Made by a program: the position numbers and the translations under genes. The notes under the pieces are model-generated. The model saw only the letters and a program-made list of their open reading frames with translations, ran no database searches and was not told the DNA's origin. This document shows positions 1-9,670 of a stretch of DNA of 64,000 bases, in pieces. Source of the DNA: Bacillus sp. MYb209 (GTDB lineage: Bacteria > Bacillota > Bacilli > Bacillales > Bacillaceae_G); the NCBI RefSeq assembly GCF_002975175.1, contig NZ_PCNZ01000017.1:44982-108981 (forward strand), written 5' to 3'. Position 1 is the first letter of the stretch, and each line of letters begins with the position of its first letter.

Positions 1-223
1 CCATTTTTTTATTTTCTTCCCGGATAGCTTTACAAACTTGAAAACCATCGATCCCCGGTAACATAACATCAAGTAACGCTACATCAACAGTATGTTCACT
101 TAAAATCTGTAACGCTTCTTCTCCAGTACTAGCTTCTAATACATAAAATCCAGCACGTTTCAAATTTAGGACAATAAAGCTACGGATTGGTATTTCATCT
201 TCTAAAACTAAAATTGTTGACAT
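1..223 (-). CDS. Response regulator receiver domain (partial, runs off left edge)
   Basis: The first 74 residues of a receiver-domain protein are visible; the rest lies beyond the left edge. The N-terminus MSTILVLEDEIPIRSF has the acidic pair (E8-D9) of a CheY-like fold, and the phosphoacceptor Asp lies in ALLDVMLPG. The ATG at 221-223 follows a strong GGGAGGTGGG ribosome binding site. The stop of the lipoprotein gene at 237 is only 13 bases upstream, so the two are probably cotranscribed. The output domain and cognate kinase cannot be seen, so the signal it serves is unknown. Confidence 0.85.
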   Translation of the reverse strand, partial: MSTILVLEDEIPIRSFIVLNLKRAGFYVLEASTGEEALQILSEHTVDVALLDVMLPGIDGFQVCKAIREENKKM

Positions 224-236
224 AATTCCCACCTCC

Positions 237-1484
237 CTACTCTTGTTGATAATCCGCTAGCGGTTTTATATATGCTTTCATTTTTTCAAATTTTGATTGC
301 TTCGGTACTGCATATACATGAGAAGCCGTTTTAACTGCTGCCTCGTATCCTTTTATTTTGAACCATTCTTTCCGCTTAAAAATATGGACTTCAAGCCATA
401 TTTCATTTGTAGTTGCATCCAAAAACTTTTGAACACTTGAATCCTTTTGCTGATCTGGAATAGTAATTTTTCCTATTAACTCTTCAGGAATTTTCACAAA
501 ATATCCTTTTTCTATATTGATATATCTTTCTTCTATAGGTTTAGTTCCATCTTCACTCCACTGTATGTAACGTTCAAAGAGCGGACTATCACCATGTGAT
601 TTATCTTCCCAACCTTTTGGACGCACAGTACGAACAAATTCAATAATGCCGTCTTCATTAACGTCTTTACTTTCCACAACATACTCATTGAATAAATCTT
701 CTTTCCCGTCTATAGGTAGTCCCTCATAATGATCCTTATCAAATTTTGCTACATATGTTATACCTGAATGAGCCCCCACTCCTGCATCAATTACAACTGC
801 CTTTGACATGTTAGAAATACGCCCCATTTGTATTCGCTGAATACTATTTATATATGGATCGAATGTAACTTCAGACATAGTCTTAAATTGTTCAATGAAC
901 TCAACTTTCAATTGCTCATCTTTTTTATAAGTAACAAGGCTTATATCATTAAGGCCATTTCTATTTAGATCCTCTATAAATAACTTCGTATATTGCCGAT
1001 TATAAATCTCCTTCATATCATCATTTTCTTCCGAAAAAACATACATTACATGTTCTAAAGATTCACGACTTACAGAGATTCCAATTAATAACTCTCGCTT
1101 CCCGTTCCCTGTAAAATCACCGACTTTAACGATATCTATATTCTCACCATCAAATGTATGAGTGGACTTTAGTTTCCAGCCAGTGCTGCTTTCCGCATAA
1201 ATAGCTAAATATATACTCCGATCTTCATTCGGTACTTTATAAAATACGATTGCTTCTTTTTTATTATCTTGTTTAAAATCCAGTGACCAAATCATCTGTT
1301 TATCTTTATTAGACATTGGAGTAAGCAACCGATAATTAACAGGCAAATCTTTATCTATTTGCTCTTTTAGTTCATTAATCCACTTTTCATTTGCAGGAGC
1401 TCCCATTAAACTTGTTGGAGCTTCAGACATTTTACATCCAGTCAATATAAAAATGATTCCCAAAATGCTTATCCATTTCTGCAT
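237..1484 (-). CDS. Predicted lipoprotein with EF-hand/FG-GAP-like repeats
   Basis: A 415-residue protein with a lipoprotein signal peptide (MQKWISILGIIFILTGCK, lipobox LTGC), so it should be anchored on the outer face of the membrane. The mature part has repeated segments such as DFTGNGKRELLIG, DLNRNGLNDISL and DVNEDGIIEF, which resemble FG-GAP/VCBS or EF-hand-like calcium loops of beta-propeller proteins. The start is supported by an AAGGAAAG site. It directly precedes the response regulator gene on the same strand, which suggests a role beside that signalling system, perhaps as a sensor accessory. That role is inference; I do not recognise a characterised homologue. Confidence 0.75.
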   Translation of the reverse strand: MQKWISILGIIFILTGCKMSEAPTSLMGAPANEKWINELKEQIDKDLPVNYRLLTPMSNKDKQMIWSLDFKQDNKKEAIVFYKVPNEDRSIYLAIYAESSTGWKLKSTHTFDGENIDIVKVGDFTGNGKRELLIGISVSRESLEHVMYVFSEENDDMKEIYNRQYTKLFIEDLNRNGLNDISLVTYKKDEQLKVEFIEQFKTMSEVTFDPYINSIQRIQMGRISNMSKAVVIDAGVGAHSGITYVAKFDKDHYEGLPIDGKEDLFNEYVVESKDVNEDGIIEFVRTVRPKGWEDKSHGDSPLFERYIQWSEDGTKPIEERYINIEKGYFVKIPEELIGKITIPDQQKDSSVQKFLDATTNEIWLEVHIFKRKEWFKIKGYEAAVKTASHVYAVPKQSKFEKMKAYIKPLADYQQE

Positions 1485-1615
1485 ATGATATCTTTCCTTA
1501 TTACAAATTTTAAGTATTTCACTTTACTTTTTGCTTCTCCAATATTCTCATACATATGAGTATAATTTTTCTGAAATAAAAAATCGTTACAGAAAAGTTA
1601 CAAATACATTTCCAT

Positions 1616-1646
1616 AAAAAAAGATTGGCGGAGGCCAATCTTTTTT
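1616..1646 (-). terminator. Rho-independent terminator of the LCP gene
   Basis: A hairpin with the arm AAAAAGATTGGC and its complement around a four-base loop, with A/T runs on both sides, lies immediately after the LCP stop codon (1648-1650). Confidence 0.85.
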
Positions 1647-1647
1647 A

Positions 1648-2649
1648 CTATTCGTTTCGAGCTGGTTTTGGTGTTATACCCAAATGATTATTTAATTTTT
1701 TTGAAATATCTTTTACATTCTTTTCATTTGGAATGTAATAATAAATACCACCAATACGTTTATCCGTTCCTTCTATTTGCATCTTTTCCATTTGCAGATC
1801 AGATCCTGCCATATTTTTCGTAATAGCAAGCATATCATCAAACGTTAAGTTTGTTTTCATATTTTTATCAACTGCATCAAGTAAAGAGCCCATTTTACTA
1901 ATTGATTGAACAGACATTGCTTTTTTCGCAATTGCTTCAATTACAAGTTGTTGCCTTTGACCACGCATTGCGTCACTGTCAATTTTACGCGTTCTAGCAA
2001 GTGCAAGGGCTTGTTCACCATTTAAATGTTGGTAACCTTTTTCTAAATGGATCATACCTGCTTGGTCTTTACTATCTTGTTCTGTGAAAGTAACCGGTAC
2101 ATCAATATCAATACCACCAATTGAATCTACAATTTGTACAAATGACTCAAAGTTAAACTTCACATAATAATCAACTGGAACATTTAAAAATCTTTCCACT
2201 GTATCTCTTGTACTTTCAACACCACCAAATACGTGTGCGTGTGTAATTTTATCTAATTTCTTTCTAGATGGAATATAAACACGTGAATCACGAGGAATGC
2301 TTACTAATTTAACGGATTTATCATCTTTATTAATTGTCGCTAATAAAAGTGCATCTGTTCGAACCGCTTCACCATATTGGCTTTTTCTCATTTCGCTTCC
2401 ATCGACACCCATGATTAAAATCGAAATATTATCCTTTAAAGGTTCCACTTCTTTGTCCCTTTTTGATGACTTATCAATTTTTGCATATGCATCACTTACA
2501 ACAGCTTTTGCTTTGTTATATATAAACGATCCATATCCTACTCCTCCAAAAATAAGTAGGAAAAATGGAATTAAAATGAACCATTTTATTGATTTTCTTT
2601 TAGAACGTTTTTTACTGCTTCTCGTATCTTGTTCTAATTCAGAGCTCAT
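1648..2649 (-). CDS. LytR-CpsA-Psr family cell-wall polymer ligase
   Basis: A 333-residue membrane protein of the LCP family. These enzymes transfer undecaprenyl-linked wall polymers to peptidoglycan outside the membrane. A basic cytoplasmic N-terminus is followed by one membrane segment (WFILIPFFLLIFGGVGYGSF). The LCP core has DNISILIMGVDG, RTDALLLATINKDDKSVKLVSIPRDSRV in two stretches, and LNGEQALALARTRKIDSDAMRGQRQQ with the conserved Arg residues. The second ATG (2647-2649) is preferred because GGAG lies seven bases upstream of it; the first ATG, two codons earlier, is too close to that site. It stands alone with its own terminator. Which polymer it attaches is not evident. Confidence 0.92.
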   Translation of the reverse strand: MSSELEQDTRSSKKRSKRKSIKWFILIPFFLLIFGGVGYGSFIYNKAKAVVSDAYAKIDKSSKRDKEVEPLKDNISILIMGVDGSEMRKSQYGEAVRTDALLLATINKDDKSVKLVSIPRDSRVYIPSRKKLDKITHAHVFGGVESTRDTVERFLNVPVDYYVKFNFESFVQIVDSIGGIDIDVPVTFTEQDSKDQAGMIHLEKGYQHLNGEQALALARTRKIDSDAMRGQRQQLVIEAIAKKAMSVQSISKMGSLLDAVDKNMKTNLTFDDMLAITKNMAGSDLQMEKMQIEGTDKRIGGIYYYIPNEKNVKDISKKLNNHLGITPKPARNE

Positions 2650-2865
2650 GTTCATTCTCCTCTCTTTCTCTTTTCCTAGTATAATGTATGTCTAGTAATC
2701 TTCATATTGAATTTCCTTTCAATCACCTTACATTTTTGTAAGGTTACTTCATAAATTCAATATGTATTCCATTTCACATTATACTCTCGTGCTTATTTTT
2801 AGCAAGTCACTATTTATCAACTAAAAAAAATCAATACTTCAGAACATTCAAATTTACAGATTTAT

Positions 2866-2967
2866 TATTCTGTTATTTGCAGGTAGCAAGACTTTCACCT
2901 CGAATTTCAGCACGAATAAAGAGTCAAGTTGCCCGTAAAATCCCGATTAATACAGTCTGATTATAGT
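2866..2967 (-). repeat. Decayed bcr1-like repeat (reverse orientation)
   Basis: This stretch aligns by eye, in order, with the reverse-oriented bcr1 copy at 61328-61473: the TTTAT left flank, a GCAG segment, AAGACTTTCACCTCGAATTTC, GTTGCCCGTAAAATCCCGATT, then CTGATTATAGTTT next to a second TTTAT (2968-2972). About 45 bases of the middle are missing and many bases differ, so it is an old copy. Like the intact copies it lies at a gene 3' end, five bases from the stop of the glycosidase-like gene. Confidence 0.6.
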
Positions 2968-2976
2968 TTTATTTTC

Positions 2977-5280
2977 CTATTTCTCATTTGGTGTGTATAT
3001 TATTTGCTTCCCATTATTATTAATTAAAGCTGACTTTGCTTTTATTTTCGTTTTTTCTATTTCCACATCATCATTAGAGAAATTCACAATGATTTTAATG
3101 TTTTTTCCATATGAAGCAGATTGTACCAGCTTATCTTCTGACAGATATGCAAAGTTCGTCATTTCTTCTTTTACTGCCTTTTCATGAACATCATTCCAAA
3201 CTTTCAGATGCTCTGTCATTTCTTTTTTATGCTTATTCCACTCTACTTCATCTAAATGGTATAAAGGTGGAACATTATACAATAATTCATATAACATACG
3301 ATTTCCAACCTCGTCCTTTACCTTCAAACTTCCCCATTCCCAGTGGTGCGTTGTAATAACCGAATCATTGTATACTAGTTTATATAATGGCACCGAATAT
3401 ACTGGATTTAAATATACTTGCTTATATTCTTCTTTCAACGGTACTTGTTTTGCATATTTTTCTGGAACATTTTGATTTGGTGACCAATACCCACCGACAT
3501 AATACGGGCTTGTTTTATTTTTTCTCATATCTTCATCATCCCATTTAATTACAGGCGTTTCAATTCCGTGCGCAAATGCAATTGTACTACTTGCAAAATC
3601 ATTTCCACCTTCAGAGCCTACTACCATCCCTTTTTCTTGCGCGATATAATCCATTCTTTTTAATCGTGCTTTTAAATCTTGTTCTTGTGTCGTTAAATGT
3701 TTTGTTGAATAATCATCATAAATTTCGCCCGTCGCGTCACAATCAATAAACCATGAATTATATTTAGGGCCATTTTGTAATATATCGTTCATTCGTTCTT
3801 TTACACTAGGAAGTGATAATGTCGGATTTAATTTTCGGCCTCTCCCTAAAAACCCTTGCACTTTCTCTCCATTTTTCTTCGTTACAGTTGCTTCTTCATA
3901 TAACGATGGATCATTAAAGGAAGCTGTGTTCCAATTTTTATCCCCTTTTTCGTGAATGGAATGATAAGAATCATACGGACCAACTAAATATCCCATTTTC
4001 TTAGCTTCTGTAACAAAATTAGGTTGCATATATCCTTGTTCCCAGTTCGGTAGACCAATCCACGCTTTGTCTATCCCTGCTTCTTTCATTTCCTTTATAA
4101 TATCCGTTCCATCTGCGTTACCCCATTTACTTACTTCTTCAACGGCATCACCAAGTATCGACTTTAATAAATGCTTATTTAAGTTATATAACTCCATCTT
4201 CGATAAGTTATCTACACCTTTTTTTAATAACTCACTAGCCACCTGATCAACTTTCGGGAAAATATCCTCTTTATACAATTCCTTCATTGATAATGCTTCG
4301 TTTACATAACGCAAAATAACTTCTTTTTGATACTTATCGATGAAATCTTGTTTACCTACTCGCTCAAATACATTCAGTTCTCCAGGCTCTGAACTATTTT
4401 TTTGAATGAGCTCTTTTATATGGCTAAACACCGGACTATTTATTTGCTCTCTTAGCTTCGGCCAATTTACGTTACTTTCTGATAAACCATTTTGATTCCA
4501 AAAGTAAAAATGGGCTGCCCCGTAAAGTTTTTCGATTTCTTTATTTTTTCTTGCCTTTTCTTGTAATGTTTTAAATTCACCTTTTTCAACAATATTATCC
4601 TTATACAGTTTAGCAATACTTACTGCATCATTATTTGTCACATATAATTGAAAGCCATATGTTTTATTTTTATTTATACTCGGGAATTCATGTGTAAAAT
4701 CAAACCCTATTTTCGGATCTGAATGAAATTTCAATTCATTATTAAACATATTGTTCGCAATATATACGATTGAATATTTAGAACCATTTAATGCAAAAAA
4801 CTTCATAGAAAATGATTCAGCAAATGAATATACATCATCCTTTAAAAACTTCTTCCAATTCTCATCATTACTTGGAATTTGCTTACCTTCCCATAACGGA
4901 AGTGTATAATTTTCAGCTTGCACTTTTGGCCATGTGAAACTTTCTGCACCAGTCGATTCCACTTCAATATTTAAGTGATCTTTTTTCTTTTCTAAATTTA
5001 CTTTTACTTTTTGATCAGGATATTCCCAAGATGTATGATCCTTGTCTTTTTTCAAATTCGATACCTTCATTTTCGGTAACGGTTGCGATGCCTGTTCCTT
5101 TACACCATCATGTTCTACAGTTAACGTAAACGTCTCAGGATTAACCTCATACGTAAAATCTTTATACATTTCTTTCTTTATTTTAGACTCTTGTAAAGCA
5201 TCATTACCTTTTACATCACACCCGACTAAAGTCGAAAGTGACAATGTTGTAAGAAGACATACCGCTATCATTTTTTTCAT
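2977..5280 (-). CDS. Large glycoside hydrolase-like lipoprotein
   Basis: A 767-residue exported lipoprotein: from MKKMIAVCLLTTLSLSTLVGC the lipobox is LVGC. The ATG at 5280 follows GGAGGTGCAGAAG; an in-frame start further upstream has no such site. Residues ~30-240 look like a beta-rich N-terminal domain and the middle and C-terminal parts like a TIM-barrel glycosidase. WFIDCDATG near residue 510 and VGSEGGND near 557 sit where the acidic catalytic residues lie in GH101/GH36-like enzymes, and HHWEWG follows. The exact family and substrate are not clear; an alpha-linked host or plant glycan is one possibility. It is a single-gene unit. Confidence 0.7.
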   Translation of the reverse strand: MKKMIAVCLLTTLSLSTLVGCDVKGNDALQESKIKKEMYKDFTYEVNPETFTLTVEHDGVKEQASQPLPKMKVSNLKKDKDHTSWEYPDQKVKVNLEKKKDHLNIEVESTGAESFTWPKVQAENYTLPLWEGKQIPSNDENWKKFLKDDVYSFAESFSMKFFALNGSKYSIVYIANNMFNNELKFHSDPKIGFDFTHEFPSINKNKTYGFQLYVTNNDAVSIAKLYKDNIVEKGEFKTLQEKARKNKEIEKLYGAAHFYFWNQNGLSESNVNWPKLREQINSPVFSHIKELIQKNSSEPGELNVFERVGKQDFIDKYQKEVILRYVNEALSMKELYKEDIFPKVDQVASELLKKGVDNLSKMELYNLNKHLLKSILGDAVEEVSKWGNADGTDIIKEMKEAGIDKAWIGLPNWEQGYMQPNFVTEAKKMGYLVGPYDSYHSIHEKGDKNWNTASFNDPSLYEEATVTKKNGEKVQGFLGRGRKLNPTLSLPSVKERMNDILQNGPKYNSWFIDCDATGEIYDDYSTKHLTTQEQDLKARLKRMDYIAQEKGMVVGSEGGNDFASSTIAFAHGIETPVIKWDDEDMRKNKTSPYYVGGYWSPNQNVPEKYAKQVPLKEEYKQVYLNPVYSVPLYKLVYNDSVITTHHWEWGSLKVKDEVGNRMLYELLYNVPPLYHLDEVEWNKHKKEMTEHLKVWNDVHEKAVKEEMTNFAYLSEDKLVQSASYGKNIKIIVNFSNDDVEIEKTKIKAKSALINNNGKQIIYTPNEK

Positions 5281-5510
5281 CTTCTGCACCTCCACCACTG
5301 AATATACAGGAGCTTTGTTACAGGAATGTGGCAAAAAATAATGAAGACTGTCCCAAAAGCCGAACTTTAAAATGGGGTTATGTTCTTACTGAGTAAATTT
5401 ACAACAGCACATGAAATTATATCAAACACAACTCTACTTATCTCGAAGCTTCGACAAAGAATATCGACTTAACTACAAAATATGACAATAATATCCTACC
5501 TATTAATAAG
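5281..5510. other. Intergenic region without recognised gene
   Basis: Upstream region of the glycosidase-like lipoprotein gene. Apart from that gene's ribosome binding site (5281-5293) I see no ORF or clear promoter. A start AAGACTGTCCCAAAAGCC resembles the ends of degenerate hairpin elements but has no pair here. Confidence 0.5.
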
Positions 5511-5547
5511 AGAGGGCCGTCCAAAAAAACTTTTTGGACGGCCCTCT
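5511..5547 (-). terminator. Strong hairpin terminator
   Basis: A perfect 17-bp inverted repeat (AGAGGGCCGTCCAAAAA and its complement) around a three-base loop. It lies downstream of the DUF6366-like gene, though about 70 bases from its stop, and could work in both directions. Confidence 0.75.
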
Positions 5548-5618
5548 TCAAAGTATAAAAATAAGTTCATTTTCACTACTTATGAGTTCAAACAAATCAA
5601 ATTTTTAACAAGCTTTCC

Positions 5619-5831
5619 TTAACTGAAAAAGTAACTGTATATAATATATCCTAAAACTAGCACTAAAATTAATATCCCTGTACCTTTCCAATTCATACCA
5701 CCTGTCATATCAACGGGGTTACCTGTTTCTGCTCTATTGAGTCCATCATTCAAAGAACCGGTAGGATTATTTTTCAATTCACCTTGTCTCATACGTTCTC
5801 TTTTTTCTTCTGGTGACTCTTTTGAACTCAT
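5619..5831 (-). CDS. Small C-tail-anchored membrane protein (DUF6366-like)
   Basis: A 70-residue protein with a charged N-terminus (MSSKESPEEKRERMRQGELK), a Gly/Asn-rich middle and a single C-terminal membrane segment (GTGILILVLVLGYIIYSYFFS). The ATG at 5829-5831 has the site GAGGTGATTAT; upstream in-frame codons lack one. The layout matches small Bacillus proteins grouped as DUF6366, whose function is not known. It lies downstream of thrB, past a terminator, so it is probably a separate unit. Confidence 0.7.
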   Translation of the reverse strand: MSSKESPEEKRERMRQGELKNNPTGSLNDGLNRAETGNPVDMTGGMNWKGTGILILVLVLGYIIYSYFFS

Positions 5832-5929
5832 ATAATCACCTCTAAAATTAATATTCATTGTATATTCTCTTTCTAAAATATTATCACTCCCAAAAAAATT
5901 CCATTTAAAATAGATTCCCCATAACTTAA

Positions 5930-5954
5930 AGAAAGCTAGCAATGCTAGCTTTCT
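5930..5954 (-). terminator. Terminator of the hom-thrC-thrB operon
   Basis: AGAAAGCTAGC and its complement form an 11-bp stem with a three-base loop immediately after the thrB stop codon, with a short T-rich tail. Confidence 0.8.
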
Positions 5955-6848
5955 TTATAATCCAATATGTTCTTCCTTATTTACAGTAATCCCTTTATGA
6001 TCGATTTCAAGCTCACATACTTTCATAGCTGCAAATACTCTCGCTAATTGGTCAGCAATTTCTTGACGCTTCTCATACGGAGTTAAAATAAAAATGGATG
6101 GTCCCGCGCCACTAAGAGCTGTACCATATGCTCCGAATTCTTTTGCGCATTTACGAATTGATGGTAATAACGGTACAAGTTCTAAACGATATGGCTCGTG
6201 GAAATGATCTCTTTCCATCATTTCACCTACAACTTCCCACTTCTTTTGACATAACGCAGCTACTAATACGTTACTTATTGCACTAGCCTTAACCGCTTCA
6301 TGAAACGGAAACATCTCTGGTAATACAGATCGACTTTCATCCGTATTTAGCTCTTCATTCGGAATAAGAGAAATTACGCCTAATTCCTTACTTTCAATCC
6401 TTACAACCGAAACATTTTTTCCATCAAGTGCTCCGATTACAGTTCCACCTAAAATAGAAGCAGCAACATTATCTGGATGTCCTTCAAAATTTGTAGCAAT
6501 TTGAACTTTTTGATCAGTTGTTAAATGCAAATTTCCAAGTTGATTCGCAAGTTCTATCCCTGCTACAATTGCTGATGCACTACTTCCTAGCCCTCTTGTC
6601 AGCGGAATATTACTAGTTACTTCTATTATATGGGGTGATAAAGAAGGACATACTTTACATGCCGTGCTAACAATTAAATTTTTATCATCTTTTGGAATTG
6701 AATCGTCAAAGGAATGTATAACTTGCCATTTATTAGCTTCTCCCTTTACACTAACTTCTAAATATAATGACAAAGCTATTCCAACAGAATCAAATCCAGG
6801 TCCAACATTTGCTGTACTAGCAGGAACACGAACTCTTAATGGTATCAC
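5955..6848 (-). CDS. thrB: Homoserine kinase
   Basis: A 297-residue GHMP-family kinase that phosphorylates homoserine with ATP, giving the substrate of threonine synthase. The ATP-binding loop [12 protein letters not shown] lies at residues 82-93, and [12 protein letters not shown] near the C-terminus is the third GHMP motif. The start codon is GTG at 6846-6848, preceded by AGGGGTGAT and overlapping the thrC stop as GTGA, so translation is likely coupled. It is the last gene of the threonine operon. Confidence 0.96.
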   Translation of the reverse strand: MIPLRVRVPASTANVGPGFDSVGIALSLYLEVSVKGEANKWQVIHSFDDSIPKDDKNLIVSTACKVCPSLSPHIIEVTSNIPLTRGLGSSASAIVAGIELANQLGNLHLTTDQKVQIATNFEGHPDNVAASILGGTVIGALDGKNVSVVRIESKELGVISLIPNEELNTDESRSVLPEMFPFHEAVKASAISNVLVAALCQKKWEVVGEMMERDHFHEPYRLELVPLLPSIRKCAKEFGAYGTALSGAGPSIFILTPYEKRQEIADQLARVFAAMKVCELEIDHKGITVNKEEHIGL

Positions 6849-7903
6849 GACATAATCACCCCTTTAATATGATCTTTAATTTGTTCTATATCATTTGACA
6901 CACTTGCAATTTCTAATTTATTAGAAGAAATTGCAATATCAGGATCTTTTAAACCATTTCCAGTTAATACTGCAACAACTGTTTCGCCTTTTTTGATTTT
7001 TCCAGATTGAACATGTTTAATTACGCCTGCTAATGAAGCATTTGATCCTGGCTCAGCGAAAACCCCTTCCGTTTTTGCTAACAATCTATACGCATGTAAA
7101 ATTTCTTCATCTGACACCATATCTATTTCACCATTAGACTGTTCGGCAGCCTCTACTGCATACGGCCAACTTGCTGGATTACCGATACGTATTGCTGTTG
7201 CAATTGTTTCAGGCGCTTCAATTACATGTCCTTTTACAATTGCCGCTGCTCCTTCCGCTTCAAAGCCGTGAATTCTTGGTTTCTTATAGCCTTTTTCTTT
7301 CTCATATTCACAGAACCCTTTCCAGTATGCTGTAATATTCCCAGCATTTCCAACAGGAATAGCTAGAACATCTGGTGCGTTTTGCAACTGGTCACAAATT
7401 TCAAATGCCGCTGTTTTTTGCCCTTCAATTCGATAAGGATTCACTGAGTTTACTAATGTAATCGGCTCTTCTGCAGCAATATTTCTTACAGCTCTAAGTG
7501 CATCATCAAAATTCCCTTCTATTGAAATAATCTCCGCTCCATAAGCAACTGCTTGCGCTAATTTCCCATGCGCAATTTTTCCTTCTGGTATTACGATAAT
7601 ACATTTCATCCCGAGGCGTGCCGCATAAGCTGCCGCCGATGCCGATGTATTACCTGTAGATGCACAAATGATTGCCTCTGCCCCTTCTTCTTTCGCCTTT
7701 GCAACGGCCATTACCATACCACGATCTTTAAAAGAACCTGTTGGATTCGCTCCTTCATACTTTCCGTATAACTGAATCCCTAATTGTTTTGATATATTTA
7801 ATAATGGAATAAGGGGTGTATTTCCTTCCATTAAGCTAACATCAGGTGTGTTTTCATTCACTGGTAAATAAGTAGCATACTGTTTTAATAGTCCTTTATA
7901 CAT
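6845..7903 (-). CDS. thrC: Threonine synthase
   Basis: A 352-residue fold-type II PLP enzyme converting O-phosphohomoserine to threonine. The PLP lysine is in [12 protein letters not shown] (Lys ~59), the phosphate-binding glycine loop is PVGNAGNIT, and [16 protein letters not shown] is typical. It is the short Bacillus type. The ATG at 7901-7903 has AGGAGG nine bases upstream and overlaps the end of hom by 8 bases; an in-frame ATG six codons earlier would place the ribosome site inside the gene. Confidence 0.96.
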   Translation of the reverse strand: MYKGLLKQYATYLPVNENTPDVSLMEGNTPLIPLLNISKQLGIQLYGKYEGANPTGSFKDRGMVMAVAKAKEEGAEAIICASTGNTSASAAAYAARLGMKCIIVIPEGKIAHGKLAQAVAYGAEIISIEGNFDDALRAVRNIAAEEPITLVNSVNPYRIEGQKTAAFEICDQLQNAPDVLAIPVGNAGNITAYWKGFCEYEKEKGYKKPRIHGFEAEGAAAIVKGHVIEAPETIATAIRIGNPASWPYAVEAAEQSNGEIDMVSDEEILHAYRLLAKTEGVFAEPGSNASLAGVIKHVQSGKIKKGETVVAVLTGNGLKDPDIAISSNKLEIASVSNDIEQIKDHIKGVIMS

Positions 7904-9191
7904 ATTGTTTTTCCTCCTCAATAATGTAGTAACTGTTTATTTCACTTGCGACATCTTCTATCGCCCCTAAAACTTGTTCGAATTGATATTTTGAAGTTCG
8001 ATGCGTCACAACAACGACTTCTGCAAGCTCACGATTCAAAGGTAATTGAATTACCTCTTTTAAACTCACAGAATAATCAACGAAACATTCTGTTATTTTT
8101 TTTAAAATTCCAGGCTCATCTCGTAATGAAATACGCAAAAAGTATTTCGAAACTACTTCTTCATCTCCTTGTAATTCATACGGCTCCGGTTCTTTTAATA
8201 CACTTTTATTTTTCGGAACTTGATTCATATTTTTAACGATTGAAATAATGTCACTTACTACAGCAGAACCAGTTGGTAACTTCCCAGCTCCAGGTCCGTA
8301 AAACATCACTTCTCCTACTGCTTGACCGTGAACATACACCGCATTGAATTCGTTATTCACATTCGATAGCGGATGATGACTTGGTAATAAAGTCGGTTCT
8401 ACACTTAAGTGAATGGATGATCCTTGTTTTTCCGCTTTACCAATTAATTTCATAGTAAATCCTAATTTTTCGGCCATCTCTAAATCTTCTTTTTCAACCT
8501 TTCGAATACCTCTAACTTGCACATCATCTAAAGAAACATTCATCGAAAAACCTAAGTTTGCAAGAATTGCTACCTTTCTCGCAGCATCTAGCCCATCTAC
8601 ATCCGCTGTTGGATCGGATTCTGCGAAACCTAATTTTTGTGCCTCCTGTAAAGCCTCTTCATACGACCATCCATTTTGACTCATCTTTGTTAACATATAA
8701 TTTGTTGTTCCATTTACGATTCCCATTATTTTTTCAATTTGATCTGACGCTAGCCCATCTGCTAATCCTCTTAATATTGGAATCCCACCCGCTACACTTG
8801 CTTCGTAACATAAGCCACATTCATTTTTATTTGCTAATTGCAAAAGCTCCGCACCATATACAGCCATTAAATCTTTATTTGCTGTAACGACATGTTTCTT
8901 GTTTTGTAAAGCCCTAATAATATGCTGTTTTGCTTCTTCAATTCCGCCCATTACCTCTACTACAATATCAATATTTGAATCATTTAGAACTTCATCGACA
9001 TTACTTGTTACTACGATTCCATCAATACAAACATCACGTTCTTTTTCCAAATCACGTACAACGACTGTCTTTACTTTCACTTCATATCCTGTATCAAGAG
9101 CGATTTTTTTATAATGTTCCTTCAAAATATGAACAACACCACTTCCGACCGTACCTAAACCTAATACCCCAACATTAATAACGTTATTCAT
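7896..9191 (-). CDS. hom: Homoserine dehydrogenase
   Basis: A 431-residue NAD(P)H enzyme reducing aspartate semialdehyde to homoserine, the branch point to threonine and methionine. The Rossmann motif [12 protein letters not shown] is at residues ~8-19, the catalytic core holds VNGTTNYML and [19 protein letters not shown], and the C-terminal ~75 residues ([16 protein letters not shown]) form an ACT domain for threonine feedback. It has its own AGGAGG site and lies 22 bases after the stop of a Thr-rich small ORF. Two T-box units lie upstream, so uncharged tRNA-Thr most likely controls the operon. Confidence 0.97.
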   Translation of the reverse strand: MNNVINVGVLGLGTVGSGVVHILKEHYKKIALDTGYEVKVKTVVVRDLEKERDVCIDGIVVTSNVDEVLNDSNIDIVVEVMGGIEEAKQHIIRALQNKKHVVTANKDLMAVYGAELLQLANKNECGLCYEASVAGGIPILRGLADGLASDQIEKIMGIVNGTTNYMLTKMSQNGWSYEEALQEAQKLGFAESDPTADVDGLDAARKVAILANLGFSMNVSLDDVQVRGIRKVEKEDLEMAEKLGFTMKLIGKAEKQGSSIHLSVEPTLLPSHHPLSNVNNEFNAVYVHGQAVGEVMFYGPGAGKLPTGSAVVSDIISIVKNMNQVPKNKSVLKEPEPYELQGDEEVVSKYFLRISLRDEPGILKKITECFVDYSVSLKEVIQLPLNRELAEVVVVTHRTSKYQFEQVLGAIEDVASEINSYYIIEEEKQYV

Positions 9192-9213
9192 CTTCTAATC
9201 TCCTCCTAAAATT

Positions 9214-9297
9214 TTATTTTTCGCTTCTATCAATCACCTTGCTCTGCCATTTTCCCGTGCAGGTGGTGGTTATTTCCGTACGTACAAATCGTTTCAT
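9214..9297 (-). CDS. Putative Thr-rich leader peptide upstream of hom
   Basis: A 27-codon ORF that begins MKRFVRTEITTTCTG and has five Thr codons, four of them in the TTTCT cluster. A near-ideal ribosome site (GGGAGGTGCTGTAAC before ATG) precedes it and its TAA lies 22 bases before the hom ATG. It starts just downstream of the proximal T-box terminator, so it is translated only on transcripts that read through. The Thr cluster recalls attenuator leader peptides such as enterobacterial ThrL, but no terminator follows it, so any control would act on hom translation or mRNA stability. Existence is supported by sequence; function is inference. Confidence 0.6.
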   Translation of the reverse strand: MKRFVRTEITTTCTGKWQSKVIDRSEK

Positions 9298-9322
9298 GTT
9301 ACAGCACCTCCCTTCAAAATAA

Positions 9323-9592
9323 TAAAAAACACACTCATCCCTAGGAAAGGGACGAATGTGTTTTCGTGGTTCCACCCTTGTTCCAACCTAGACTTATTTC
9401 CTTCTAGATTGCTCAAGTTCAGATAACGGCTGATACCGTCAATAATTACTAGATTACTCGTTCACTATTGAAGTTCAAAGGTGGTAAGATCATTTCTCGT
9501 GTTAGGAAGCTCACAGCCTTGGCTTCCCTCTCTGTAAACCGTAAATATGTTCTCATGTCCTTATCGTTACTTTTTCGTTCATATATATTTGT
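9323..9592 (-). promoter_or_regulatory. Proximal T-box riboswitch (tRNA-Thr) of hom-thrC-thrB
   Basis: The T-box sequence AAGGGTGGAACCACG lies at 9365-9379, followed by a terminator hairpin at 9324-9364 ending in a T run. Stem I includes the GAGGGAAGCC...GGCTGTGAGCTTCC arm, and ACCACC at 9480-9485 sits where the specifier codon is expected, which reads as Thr (ACC). It has a duplicate at 9671-9940. Uncharged tRNA-Thr should favour the antiterminator and allow operon expression. Confidence 0.9.
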
Positions 9593-9598
9593 TAACTC

Positions 9599-9626
9599 AT
9601 TATACTCGCATAAAAAACAAAATCAA
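9599..9626 (-). promoter_or_regulatory. SigA-type promoter of the proximal T-box
   Basis: TATAAT (9599-9604) and TTGATT (9621-9626) are separated by 16 bases. It lies between the two T-box units, so the proximal unit can be transcribed without passing the distal terminator. Confidence 0.7.
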
Positions 9627-9670
9627 TACTATTTTTTAATTATTTTAAATTTTCAATCTTAAAGACTATA

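Noticed and set aside
5341-5547. Insertion sequence end near AAGACTGTCCC and the long hairpin at 5511
   Set aside because: No transposase fragment, matched terminal repeat or target duplication; the hairpin is explained as a terminator.
9192-9320. Classical ThrL-type transcription attenuator
   Set aside because: No terminator hairpin lies between the Thr-rich ORF and hom; the only terminators are upstream in the T-boxes.
9468-9662. 64-codon plus-strand ORF in the T-box region
   Set aside because: It is antisense to the T-box Stem I and its promoter and has no ribosome site.
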